Of a stretch of 9,641 bases of DNA, positions 1 through 6,881 are shown in pieces. Under the pieces are notes generated by a model. It ran no database searches. It was not told where the DNA came from and saw only the letters and a program-made list of their open reading frames with translations. Position numbers and translations under genes: made by a program. The stretch lies in contig DYMR01000067.1 of NCBI GenBank assembly GCA_020721485.1, forward strand, positions 1 to 9,641. The letters run 5' to 3'. Every line of letters begins with the position of its first letter. The stretch's first letter is position 1. The stretch is from Halothiobacillus neapolitanus. Lineage in GTDB: Bacteria > Pseudomonadota > Gammaproteobacteria > Halothiobacillales > Halothiobacillaceae.

Positions 1-659
1 TTGTGGCGTAACAGCGGCCAGAGCGCGGTTAGAGGCAGGGGGCGGCGGGCGGCGGGTCGCTCCGGCACTAGGCCAATCAGCAGCAGCATACTGAGCGGCA
101 AGCCGATGGCCACCGCGTAAAACACGGCCTGCAACACTGCCGCCGGATCGTTATCGAGCAAGACGGGCAGGGCAGAGGCCAGCAACACGCCCACCAAGCC
201 CATGCCTTCGCGCGCACTGGCGAGTCGGGTGCGGCCACGGGGCGTTGGGTCGGCTTCTGCGCCGAAACTTTGATAGGGTAGGGTGACGAGGCTCCAGCCG
301 GCAAAGCCCAAAAATGCCGCCCAGTAGAGCGTGCCGATGCCGCTGCCCGGCGCGGGGTTGAGTAAAAAATACAAGGCAAAAATAAACGGTGGCAGCCCCA
401 GCACGATCAAGGTTTTGCGCCGATGCGCGCCGGGAATCCAGTCGGCGGCAAAGCCGATGAGCGGGTCGAGCAGCACATCCCACACCCGTGCGAGCATCAA
501 CGCCAGCCCGACGGCTGCCAATCCTAAGCCCAGCGAATCGGCATAAAACGCGGGTAAGAACACATACAACGGCAAGCCGAGCATCGCCAAGGGCAAACCC
601 GGCAGGCCATAGGCCAGTACGCGGGGCAAAGGCAAAGACAAGGGCGCGGGGGCTTGCAT
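1..659 (-). CDS. MFS transporter of the GPH (sugar:cation symporter-like) family, 3' end cut by the window edge
   Basis: About 219 residues are visible, starting from the ATG at 659; the frame stays open to base 1, so the C-terminal half lies outside. The translation is strongly hydrophobic, with several membrane segments: roughly residues 12-36, 43-62, 82-100, 110-128 and 155-205, the last holding two segments. Between the first two and the next comes RVWDVLLDPLIGFAADW (about residues 59-75), the R-x-W-D...DPLIG...D loop typical of glycoside-pentoside-hexuronide (MFS_2/COG2211) transporters. It is followed by a basic loop, PGAHRRK. The start lies 11 bases after the stop of the Cfa-like gene and has no clear Shine-Dalgarno, so it is probably translated by coupling as the fourth gene of the operon. 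The substrate is unknown. Transporters of this family do occur beside Cfa/DUF1365 genes, so a lipid-related or stress role is an inference, not shown. Confidence 0.85.
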   Translation of the reverse strand, partial: MQAPAPLSLPLPRVLAYGLPGLPLAMLGLPLYVFLPAFYADSLGLGLAAVGLALMLARVWDVLLDPLIGFAADWIPGAHRRKTLIVLGLPPFIFALYFLLNPAPGSGIGTLYWAAFLGFAGWSLVTLPYQSFGAEADPTPRGRTRLASAREGMGLVGVLLASALPVLLDNDPAAVLQAVFYAVAIGLPLSMLLLIGLVPERPAARRPLPLTALWPLLRH

Positions 660-670
660 GCCGGTTTGGC

Positions 671-1933
671 TCAGATCACGGCGGTGGGCGCGGCGGAAGG
701 CACAGCGGAACGCGCGGGTTTTTCCAGCACGATTTGAATCACATCAATGTGCCCGGCCTTGAATCCGGCAATGCAGTAGGCGAGGTAGTAGCGCCATGTT
801 TGCCGGAAGCGGTGATCGAAGCCTTGGGCGTCCAATTCGCGCTCTGCCGCATTGAATCGGGTGAGCCAGTGGTGCAGGGTGTGGGCATAGTCGGCACCGA
901 AACGGAACACTTCCCCGACGGCGAACCCCACGCGCTGCGCCTGTTCCTGCACGGCGGATACGGTCGGCAGCATGCCGCCGGGGAAGATGTAGCGCTGGAT
1001 AAAATCCGGTTCGCGCGTGTAGTGTTCGAAGGCCGATTCTTGGATGGTGATGACTTGAATCGCGGCGCGGCCACCCGGTTTCAGGCGGTCGTATACGGTT
1101 TGGAAGTAGGTCGGCCAGTAGCGCACGCCGACGGCTTCGAGCATCTCAATCGACACGATGTGGTCGAATTCGCCGGCTTGATCGCGGTAATCGGTCAGGG
1201 AAAAACTGGCGCTGCCGGGCAGATTTTGTGCGGCGAGCCGCGTTTGGGCAAAGGCGAGTTGTTCGGTTGACAAGGTGATGCCGTGCACGCGCAAGCCTTG
1301 CGCGGCTGCCTGTTCGGCCAACCCGCCCCAGCCGCAACCGATTTCCAAAATGTGTTGGGCGGGGGTCGCGCCCAAAGCGTCGAGTACGCGCTGATATTTA
1401 CGGGCTTGTGCGACGGCCAGCGGCTCATCGGCATGGCGGAACAGCGCCGCCGAATACGACATCGTTTCATCCAGCCACAGCGAGTAAAACGCATTGCCCA
1501 AGTCGTAATGCGCCGAGATGTTGCGGCGGCTGCCGCGTCGATGGTTGGCTTTGAGCATGTGTTGGATGCGGTGTGCCACGCGCGCCCAAAATCCTGCCCG
1601 CAAATCATCGTGCAATAACTCGAAATTACGCGCGCCGATTTCCAGCAGGGTGGGCAGATCGTCGGTAGAAAAGTCGCCGTCGATAAAGCCTTCCGCCAGA
1701 CCAATGTCGCCCAAGCGCGCCAAACGGCTGAATAGTCGCGCCGGGTGGTGCAGCCGCCATTCGGCGACTAACTCTCGGTGGGTTTCGCCGCCAAACTCTT
1801 GGCTGCTGCCGTCATCGGTGACGACTCGGATGCGGCCGATTTGGATGCTGCCCAAAAATTTTTCTACCCACCGGGCACTCAAGGGCAGGCTGAAATCGCT
1901 GGGTTTCAGTGTTCGGATTTGGCTAAAGGGCAT
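671..1933 (-). CDS. Cyclopropane-fatty-acyl-phospholipid synthase-like SAM methyltransferase (Cfa/UfaM family)
   Basis: This 420-residue protein should transfer a methyl group from S-adenosylmethionine to the double bond of an unsaturated acyl chain in membrane phospholipid. Visible marks are ISAHYDLGNAFYSLW (139-153), the SAM-binding loop LEIGCGWGG (196-204), GITLSTEQ (218-225), SIEMLEAVG (261-269), FIQRYIFPGGMLP (311-323) and GADY (346-349). Length is normal for COG2230. I chose the ATG at 1933: GGAG precedes it at suitable spacing, and the open frame further upstream only shadows the DUF1365 gene, with which it overlaps by 28 bases. Recalled alignment with E. coli Cfa places Ala162 at bicarbonate-binding Cys139 and Gln293 at His266, while Glu266 (E. 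coli Glu239) and Tyr349 (Tyr317) are kept. The reaction may therefore give a C-methylated unsaturated chain, as in UfaM, rather than a cyclopropane. The family is certain, the product is not. Confidence 0.93.
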   Translation of the reverse strand: MPFSQIRTLKPSDFSLPLSARWVEKFLGSIQIGRIRVVTDDGSSQEFGGETHRELVAEWRLHHPARLFSRLARLGDIGLAEGFIDGDFSTDDLPTLLEIGARNFELLHDDLRAGFWARVAHRIQHMLKANHRRGSRRNISAHYDLGNAFYSLWLDETMSYSAALFRHADEPLAVAQARKYQRVLDALGATPAQHILEIGCGWGGLAEQAAAQGLRVHGITLSTEQLAFAQTRLAAQNLPGSASFSLTDYRDQAGEFDHIVSIEMLEAVGVRYWPTYFQTVYDRLKPGGRAAIQVITIQESAFEHYTREPDFIQRYIFPGGMLPTVSAVQEQAQRVGFAVGEVFRFGADYAHTLHHWLTRFNAAERELDAQGFDHRFRQTWRYYLAYCIAGFKAGHIDVIQIVLEKPARSAVPSAAPTAVI

Positions 1934-2754
1934 GCGCTGATCTCCGTGGCGGGTTTGGGTGGGGAACGATGAAATACGCCGCCGCGTCGCCAAATGCCCA
2001 ACGCTTGCCAGTGAATCAAGACGATGACTTTGAGCGTGAGGAAGGGAATCCGCAGGGCGGCGATGAGCAGGTTGCGGCTCGTGAGCGGTTGGGCTTTGGC
2101 GTGGTGCGTGGCCACCAAGGTGAGGGTTTCGCTGCCGTCGTTTTCCCGCTGGGTTTCGCGGATGACCACGGCCAAGCGTTCGGCGGGGTGGTTGAACCGA
2201 AAGTGGTAGCGCATGTTCATCGGTAAAAACGGCGAGACATGAAACACCTTGTCCGCCTCGGCCAAGAACGGGCTTGGCAAGGGGTGGCCCTGATCGTGCA
2301 TCAGGTAGTGGTGGCACTCGCCGAAGGTGTTGCTGACTTCGGCATTAATCGCCACCAAGTCGCCCTCTGCGTTATGGCAATACCAAACGGACAGCGGATT
2401 GAATTGGTAGCCCAGCACGCGGGGGTAGGTGTTGATGAGCACGCGCCCGCCGTCGATTGGGCAACCCGCCGTGCGGCAGGCGTCGGTGATCCAGTCGCGC
2501 AGGCTGAGGGATTTTTTTCGGCCACCCAAATCGCGCTGATGCACGGAAAAAAGGTTGAACCGGTCGGCAGACAGCAGAGCTTGCCGGGGGAAATTCGCTT
2601 CTAAATCATCCAAATCCACCAGCAAGCTGAATACGCCATAACGAAAGTGGTACGCCGGGCCGGTGAGGCGCTGATGCATGACTTCGCCGAAGTACAGTGC
2701 AGACGGGCTCATGGCTGTTTCACCCGGGCTCATGGCTGTTTCACCCAGGCTCAT
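1906..2754 (-). CDS. DUF1365 (COG3496) family protein
   Basis: A 282-residue protein if read from the ATG at 2754, or 268 from the ATG at 2712. The conserved part starts at SALYFGEVMHQRL and continues with FRYGVFSLLVDLDDL, LFSVHQRDLG, INTYPRVLGYQFNPLSVWYC, EVSNTFGE and KVFHVSPFLPMNMRYHF, all characteristic of DUF1365. No catalytic residues are established for the family. It recurs next to FAD amine-oxidase-like and Cfa-like genes, so a role in modifying acyl chains is likely but inferred. The first ATG overlaps the upstream stop as ATGA, the usual sign of translational coupling. Two more in-frame ATGs follow at 21-base steps because the start region is triplicated. A TTG at 2769 would also be in frame. 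The N-terminal GETAMSP-type repeats are outside the conserved domain and are probably a by-product of the DNA repeat. The end overlaps the Cfa-like gene by 28 bases. Confidence 0.9.
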   Translation of the reverse strand: MSLGETAMSPGETAMSPSALYFGEVMHQRLTGPAYHFRYGVFSLLVDLDDLEANFPRQALLSADRFNLFSVHQRDLGGRKKSLSLRDWITDACRTAGCPIDGGRVLINTYPRVLGYQFNPLSVWYCHNAEGDLVAINAEVSNTFGECHHYLMHDQGHPLPSPFLAEADKVFHVSPFLPMNMRYHFRFNHPAERLAVVIRETQRENDGSETLTLVATHHAKAQPLTSRNLLIAALRIPFLTLKVIVLIHWQALGIWRRGGVFHRSPPKPATEISACPLAKSEH

Positions 2755-2767
2755 GGCTGTTTCACCC
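2705..2767 (-). repeat. Triplicated 21-bp unit carrying a Shine-Dalgarno and start codon
   Basis: Three tandem copies (2705-2725, 2726-2746, 2747-2767). The first two are identical and the third differs at one base (A for G at 2747). On the coding strand each unit contains GGTGA, seven bases, then ATG, so every copy is a complete potential ribosome-binding site and start codon for DUF1365. Only the copy first reached by the polymerase (2747-2767) also holds the stop codon of the upstream flavoprotein gene, as ATGA. Because 21 is a multiple of three, gain or loss of units would keep DUF1365 in frame and add or remove seven residues (GETAMSP/L). Confidence 0.95.
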
Positions 2768-4049
2768 AAGGCGCGGTAACGCCCAATCGTTCTGCGATGT
2801 GTACGGCGGAGCGCAGGCCATCTTCATGAAAGCCATACCCGGTCCAGGCGCCGGCGTAATAACAGTGCCGATGCCCTTGCAGACTCGGCAACGCGGCTTG
2901 AGCGTCGATGGCGGCGCGGTCAAACACCGGATGGTGGTAGGTCATGACTCGATCCGTCAGTGCCGGATCGGGCGGGGTGAAGGGGTTCAGCGTCACCAAC
3001 CAAGGCCGGTCGCTGTTCAGCCGTTGTAGGTGGTTCATCCAGTAAGTCACGGCCACGGCGCGCTCGCCGGAATGCGCCGCTTGACCGAGATAATTCCAAC
3101 TGGACCACACGGCGCGTCGCGTCGGCATCAGCGCGAGATCGCGGTGTAGGTAGGCGCGGTTTTCTTGGGTGCGAAACGCGCCCAGCACGCGCTGCTCGTC
3201 GGCGTCGGGTAGGTCGAGCAGGCTCAGGGTTTGATCGGCATGGCTGGCGAACACGCAGGCATCGAAGCGGGCATCCACTTCCGGTAGGTACACCCCGGTG
3301 GATTCCCGCACTACCTGATGAATCGGCGTGCGGGTGTGGCTGGCGAAGCGCCCATCGCGCAGCAGCGCATCAATGTAGCGCGCCGAGCCGCCGACCACGG
3401 TTTCCCATTGCGGGCGCTCGTTGACATTCATTAGCCCATGATTTTCAAAGAATTGCAGAAAGCTCAAGGCGGGGAATTCGAGCATGACAGTCGTCGGGCA
3501 AGACCAGATCGCCGCCGCCATCGGCAGTAAATAATCCTGCATGAGCCCTTGGCCGAAACCGTGCTGCCGCAAGAACTGCCCGAGGCTGGCGCTGCGGTAG
3601 GCTTCCGGCTGGCGCAGGGCGGCTTTGCCGAGCCGATTGAAGCGCAAAATATCGCGCACCATGCGCAAAAATCGGGGGCGCAGCAGGTTGGTTTTTTGCG
3701 CAAACAGGGTGCTCAGCGAAGCGCCGCCGTATTCCACCCGCCCCCCATCGAGCGTCACCCCAAAAGACATTTCGGTGGTTTGGGTGGCCACCCCCAGCAT
3801 CTGCAATAAGCCGGTGAGGTGCGGGTAATTTGGCCGATTAAATACGATGAAGCCGGTGTCGATGGCCTGCGGCCGCCCGCCCAGATCGTGCAGCGCGTGC
3901 GTGTGGGTGTGTCCGCCGAGGTAGTCATTTTGCTCGAACAGCGTGACCGAGTAGCGCTGTCCCAGCAGCCACGCTGCCGCAAGGCCGGAAATGCCGGAAC
4001 CAATCACGGCAATTCGGCTGAGTAAGGGAAGCGGTGCGGTGGAAGTCAT
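2751..4049 (-). CDS. FAD/NAD(P)-binding amine-oxidase-like flavoprotein (COG2907)
   Basis: A 432-residue flavoprotein. The N-terminal Rossmann dinucleotide-binding motif reads VIGSGISGLAAAW (15-27), with the acidic strand end LFEQNDYLGGHTHT (37-50). The C-terminus has the second FAD contact, YYAGAWTGYGFHEDGLRSA, typical of amine-oxidase/desaturase-like flavoproteins. COG2907 proteins are poorly characterised. In alphaproteobacterial furan-fatty-acid loci a flavoprotein desaturates the chain methylated by the Cfa-like enzyme, and a similar job here is a reasonable inference from the neighbourhood. It could instead be another oxidoreductase. I preferred the ATG at 4049 over an in-frame TTG at 4067 because it sits just before the Rossmann strand; neither has a strong Shine-Dalgarno. 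It is the first gene of the four-gene operon, behind the promoter at 4082-4110. Confidence 0.9.
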   Translation of the reverse strand: MTSTAPLPLLSRIAVIGSGISGLAAAWLLGQRYSVTLFEQNDYLGGHTHTHALHDLGGRPQAIDTGFIVFNRPNYPHLTGLLQMLGVATQTTEMSFGVTLDGGRVEYGGASLSTLFAQKTNLLRPRFLRMVRDILRFNRLGKAALRQPEAYRSASLGQFLRQHGFGQGLMQDYLLPMAAAIWSCPTTVMLEFPALSFLQFFENHGLMNVNERPQWETVVGGSARYIDALLRDGRFASHTRTPIHQVVRESTGVYLPEVDARFDACVFASHADQTLSLLDLPDADEQRVLGAFRTQENRAYLHRDLALMPTRRAVWSSWNYLGQAAHSGERAVAVTYWMNHLQRLNSDRPWLVTLNPFTPPDPALTDRVMTYHHPVFDRAAIDAQAALPSLQGHRHCYYAGAWTGYGFHEDGLRSAVHIAERLGVTAPWVKQP

Positions 4050-4058
4050 GGCCAGCTT

Positions 4059-4093
4059 TTGATCCAAATTTTAACGATCAATGTATAGATCGT
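4059..4093. promoter_or_regulatory. Two overlapping inverted repeats over the operon promoter (candidate operator)
   Basis: ACGATC-N8-GATCGT (4074-4093) is a perfect inverted repeat whose spacer contains the -10 box. TTGATC-N11-GATCAA (4059-4081) is a second perfect inverted repeat that shares the middle GATC and covers the expected transcription start and leader. A regulator bound to either would block or shape initiation. Three GATC sites fall within 31 bases (4061, 4076, 4088). The protein that binds is unknown. Confidence 0.45.
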
Positions 4094-4110
4094 GTATAGG
4101 TATTGTGCAA
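4082..4110 (-). promoter_or_regulatory. Sigma70-like promoter of the lipid-modification operon
   Basis: On the minus strand a -35 box TTGCAC (4110-4105) and a -10 box TATACA (4087-4082) are separated by exactly 17 bases. The promoter lies about 33 bases upstream of the first ATG of the flavoprotein gene and just downstream of the phosphoribulokinase terminator, which would insulate the operon. A second TATACA (4098-4093) lies 11 bases away as a direct repeat. Confidence 0.65.
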
Positions 4111-4186
4111 CTTGTTCGGGGTGAAATTTTTACGCTCTTGGATTGAATACGCCGAGTCTGCGGGTTTGGGTGCAAAGCTCGGGCGC

Positions 4187-4219
4187 AAAAAAAACCCGCC
4201 CATCAGAACGATGGGCGGG
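4187..4219 (-). terminator. Rho-independent terminator of phosphoribulokinase
   Basis: On the minus strand a perfect 10-bp GC-rich stem (CCCGCCCATC at 4195-4204 pairing with 4210-4219), a 5-base loop and a run of eight T (4194-4187). It lies 39 bases after the stop codon of the phosphoribulokinase gene and before the next promoter. Confidence 0.95.
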
Positions 4220-4258
4220 CATTGGTGTGGCTTTACGCGCGCGGGTGGCGCGCGAAGC

Positions 4259-5152
4259 TTAGCTGTTGCGCTGTTCGATCATGCGGTGAATGATCGGGGT
4301 AAGAATCAGATCCATGGCGTAGCTCATTTTTCCGCCCGGCACCACGATGGTGTTGTAGCGGGACATGAATGAGCCGGGAATCATCGCCAGCAGGAACGGG
4401 AAATCGGCGCCAAATTTGCGCGGATCGCTGAAGTGGATGATGACCAAGCTTTCATCCGGCGTGGGGATGTCGCGGGTGATGAACGGGTTGGAGGTGTCTA
4501 CCGTCGGCACGCGCTGGAAGTTGATGTCGGTACGGGAGAACTGCGGGGTGACGAAGTTCACATAATCCGGCATGCGGCGCAGGATGGTGTCCACGGTCGC
4601 TTCGGCGGAGTAGCCGCGTTCGGCGTTGTCGCGGAAGATTTTTTGGATCCATTCGAGGTTGATGATCGGCACCACGCCGACGCCCAAATCCACCGATTTG
4701 GCCACATCCACGGAGTCGGTTTTTACCAGGCCGTGCAGCCCTTCGTAGAACAGCAGATCGGTGCCGGTAGGAATGTCTTCCCAGGGGGTGAATTCACCCG
4801 GTTTCAGGTTGGTGCTCAGGCGGGCATTGTGCTCCGCCGCTTCTTGATCGCTATGAATGTAGTAGCGTTTTTTGCCGGTGCCGGTTTCGCCGTAGGTTTT
4901 GAACAACTCGCCGAGTTTGTCGAAGTGGTTGGCTTCCGGGCCAAAATGCGAGAACGAGAAGTTGCCCGCCGCTTCGGCTTTTTTAACGGCTTCACGGAAT
5001 TCCATGCGCGCCAAGCTGTGGAAGCTGTCGCCTTCAATGACCACCGGGGTTAAGGCTTCGCGGCGGAAGATGTGCTCGAACGCGCGTTTGACGGTGGTGG
5101 TGCCGGCACCGGATGAACCGGTCACTGCGACGACGGGATGCTTGACGGACAT
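4259..5152 (-). CDS. prk: Phosphoribulokinase, class I (bacterial)
   Basis: A 297-residue enzyme that phosphorylates ribulose 5-phosphate with ATP to ribulose 1,5-bisphosphate, the substrate of RuBisCO in the Calvin cycle; cytoplasmic. The P-loop GSSGAGTTTV (12-21) is the Thr-rich variant typical of bacterial PRK. EGDSFH (40-45) carries Asp42, the proposed catalytic base in the Rhodobacter enzyme. LLFYEGLHG (133-141), with Glu137, matches the second acidic site, and FRDNAERGYS (173-182) supplies the conserved arginines. Length is normal. The ATG at 5152 has a very strong Shine-Dalgarno, AAGGAG five bases upstream. The gene stands alone: a 223-base upstream gap, its own terminator, and no RuBisCO or other cbb gene in the window. 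Non-photosynthetic heterotrophs can carry a PRK-like protein (PrkB), but the sequence fits the autotrophic enzyme well. Confidence 0.96.
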   Translation of the reverse strand: MSVKHPVVAVTGSSGAGTTTVKRAFEHIFRREALTPVVIEGDSFHSLARMEFREAVKKAEAAGNFSFSHFGPEANHFDKLGELFKTYGETGTGKKRYYIHSDQEAAEHNARLSTNLKPGEFTPWEDIPTGTDLLFYEGLHGLVKTDSVDVAKSVDLGVGVVPIINLEWIQKIFRDNAERGYSAEATVDTILRRMPDYVNFVTPQFSRTDINFQRVPTVDTSNPFITRDIPTPDESLVIIHFSDPRKFGADFPFLLAMIPGSFMSRYNTIVVPGGKMSYAMDLILTPIIHRMIEQRNS

Positions 5153-5375
5153 AGCCTCTCCTTAAAATTTCCAACAAATAACAAAAATTGAACCGAAAAC
5201 ACAAAGCCAGAAACACAAATCCAGAGTGGAGGAATCCCATTGGATCACGCCACGCGATGCGGTTTGATCGAATGCGATGCGCCCCTTGCTCCCTGCAAAA
5301 CAGGGCTTGAGATATTAGGGCTTTATCTGTTCGGCGACAAGCCAAAATCGCCAAAAATATCCGCAAAATAACGGG
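5153..5375 (-). promoter_or_regulatory. Upstream region of phosphoribulokinase (weak promoter and regulator candidates)
   Basis: No gene is seen here. The half next to prk is T-rich on the coding strand and ends in AAGGAG before the ATG. A weak promoter candidate is TTGTGT-N17-TTATTT. A TCA-N7-TTA match (5179-5191) fits the loose TNA-N7-TNA consensus of CbbR, but such matches are common in AT-rich DNA. An 8-bp direct repeat GCGATGCG occurs at 5254-5261 and 5274-5281. Two small hairpins near the trmB end (5291-5305; 5333-5337 with 5348-5352) lack a T tract, so no clear intrinsic terminator follows trmB. Confidence 0.3.
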
Positions 5376-6092
5376 TCATTTCGCCGGGTGGCGGTCGTCC
5401 ACTTGCCGTTGATAACGGAGATCAAACACCGCATGCGCGAGGCGAATGCCGCGCCGTTCGAATTTGGTTTCTGGCCGTTCGGGCGGGCGCTGGTTTTCGC
5501 CACTGCCGGTATGCCGGGTGGCAAAGGCGGGACAGGGGTCGAGCACGGCGCGCATGTGTTCGGCATATGGCGCCCAATCCGTGGCTAAATGCCAGATTCC
5601 GCAGGGTTGAAGCCGTTCGGCCACCAGCGCGGCAAACTCGGGCTGAACGATGCGCCGCTTGTGGTGCCGGGTTTTGTGCCATGGATCGGGGAAATACAGC
5701 AGCAGCCGCGCGAGGCTGGCGGGCGGGATGCGTTCGCGCAGAAACGGCACGGCATCGTCGTTGACCACGCGCAGGTTGGTCAGCCCGCGTTGTTCGATGC
5801 CCAGCAGCAGGTGCCCCACGCCGGGACGGTGGACTTCGATGCCGATAAAATCCTGCTCCGGCGCGGCCTGCGCCATATCGAGCAGGCTTTCGCCGTTGCC
5901 AAAGCCGATTTCTAGCGTGACCGGGGCGCGGCGGCCAAATACGGCCGTGTAATCTAGCGCCGCGCCGGTACCTGCCAGCGCGAACGCGGGGAGTAGGTCG
6001 TCAATCGCGCGCTGTTGCGCGACGGTGAGGCGGCCTTCGCGGCGAATGAACGAGCGGATGGGGCGTATAAAAGGCGTGTGGGGTTCTGACAT
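5376..6092 (-). CDS. trmB: tRNA (guanine-N7-)-methyltransferase TrmB
   Basis: A 238-residue SAM-dependent enzyme that makes m7G at position 46 of the tRNA variable loop. Seen in order: IRSFIRREGRLT (12-23), common at the N-terminus of this family; SAM-binding LEIGFGNGESL (60-70); IGIEVHRPGVG (83-93); the signature YFPDPWHKTRHHKRR (133-147); ATDWAPYAEHM (170-180); and ETKFERRG (208-215), which corresponds to the family TKFExRG motif. Length matches the family. The ATG at 6092 follows the thiG stop after only three bases (ACC), and there is no good Shine-Dalgarno, so translation is probably coupled to thiG. The two products have no known functional link. Confidence 0.97.
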   Translation of the reverse strand: MSEPHTPFIRPIRSFIRREGRLTVAQQRAIDDLLPAFALAGTGAALDYTAVFGRRAPVTLEIGFGNGESLLDMAQAAPEQDFIGIEVHRPGVGHLLLGIEQRGLTNLRVVNDDAVPFLRERIPPASLARLLLYFPDPWHKTRHHKRRIVQPEFAALVAERLQPCGIWHLATDWAPYAEHMRAVLDPCPAFATRHTGSGENQRPPERPETKFERRGIRLAHAVFDLRYQRQVDDRHPAK

Positions 6093-6095
6093 GGT

Positions 6096-6881
6096 TCAGA
6101 AAAACAGCCCGTCAACCGGCGAGGAGGCGCTGGCGTAGCGTTTGCGCGGCATGCGCCCGGCGCGGAACGCGGCGCGACCGGCTTCGATGGCCTTTTTCAT
6201 CGCTTCTGCCATCAATACCGGCTGTTGGGCGGCAGCAATTGCGGTGTTCATCAACACGCCATCACAACCCAGTTCCATCGCAATGGCAGCATCGGAGGCG
6301 GTGCCCACGCCGGCATCGACGATGATCGGCACTTGGGCGTTTTCGATGATGGTGAGCAGGTTGTATTTGTTTTGAATGCCGAGCCCGGAGCCAATCGGCG
6401 CGGCCAACGGCATCACGGCGACACAGCCGATTTCTTCCAGCCGTTTGCACAAAATGGGGTCGTCAGAGGTGTAGACCATCACTTCAAAGCCATCGGCGAC
6501 GAGAATTTCTGCCGCTTTGAGCGTGGCCACCACATCGGGATACAGGGTTTTGGCATCGCCCAACACTTCGAGTTTGACGAGGGTGTGTCCATCCAACAGT
6601 TCGCGCGCGAGCTTGCAGGTGCGCACGGCGTCATCGGCGGTGTAGCAGCCGGCGGTGTTGGGTAGCAGGGTGTAGCGATCGGGCGGCAGCACATCCAGCA
6701 GATTCGGCTCGCCGGGATTCTGGCCGATGTTGCTGCGGCGAATGGCGACGGTGACGATTTCGGCGCCGGCGGCTTCGGTCGCCGCACGGGTTTCTTCCAA
6801 ATCTTTGAATTTGCCGGTGCCGGTGAGCAGGCGGGAATGAAATTGGCGTTGGCCAATGGTCAATAAATCCGGTGGGAGCAT
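6096..6881 (-). CDS. thiG: Thiazole synthase ThiG
   Basis: A 261-residue TIM-barrel enzyme that builds the thiazole phosphate moiety of thiamine from deoxyxylulose 5-phosphate, dehydroglycine and the sulfur of ThiS thiocarboxylate. Seen: LLTGTGKF (18-25), VAIRRSNIG (45-53), [17 protein letters not shown] (73-89), VKLEVLGD (102-109) with Lys103 as the Schiff-base lysine, [13 protein letters not shown] (157-169), [13 protein letters not shown] (186-198) and GVLMNTAIA (208-216). I chose the ATG at 6881 because AGAGG lies six bases before it; the frame extends further upstream but without similarity. It heads a two-gene unit with trmB. ThiS, often adjacent, is not present here, and I saw no TPP riboswitch in the 86 bases upstream. 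Confidence 0.97.
   Translation of the reverse strand: MLPPDLLTIGQRQFHSRLLTGTGKFKDLEETRAATEAAGAEIVTVAIRRSNIGQNPGEPNLLDVLPPDRYTLLPNTAGCYTADDAVRTCKLARELLDGHTLVKLEVLGDAKTLYPDVVATLKAAEILVADGFEVMVYTSDDPILCKRLEEIGCVAVMPLAAPIGSGLGIQNKYNLLTIIENAQVPIIVDAGVGTASDAAIAMELGCDGVLMNTAIAAAQQPVLMAEAMKKAIEAGRAAFRAGRMPRKRYASASSPVDGLFF

Noticed and set aside
488..1270. 260-codon open frame on the plus strand
   Set aside because: It lies antisense to the Cfa-like gene in GC-rich DNA, has biased composition without recognisable domains, and is explained by the codon pattern of the opposite strand.
1934..2317. N-terminal extension of the Cfa-like open frame
   Set aside because: The added residues are low-complexity, match no Cfa N-terminus and lie inside the well-supported DUF1365 gene in another frame; ATG at 1933 with GGAG upstream is the natural start.
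2705..2767. CRISPR array
   Set aside because: The three copies are directly abutting tandem units without spacers, inside coding sequence.
4082..4098. Definite LitR/CarH operator
   Set aside because: The TGTATA half-sites are in direct, not inverted, orientation and no regulator gene is in the window, so only a generic operator candidate is recorded.
4433..5053. 206-codon open frame on the plus strand
   Set aside because: It is antisense to phosphoribulokinase, whose motifs and length are fully supported; the antisense translation shows no family features.
5179..5191. CbbR binding site before prk
   Set aside because: A single match to TNA-N7-TNA in AT-rich sequence is expected by chance; kept only as a weak remark.
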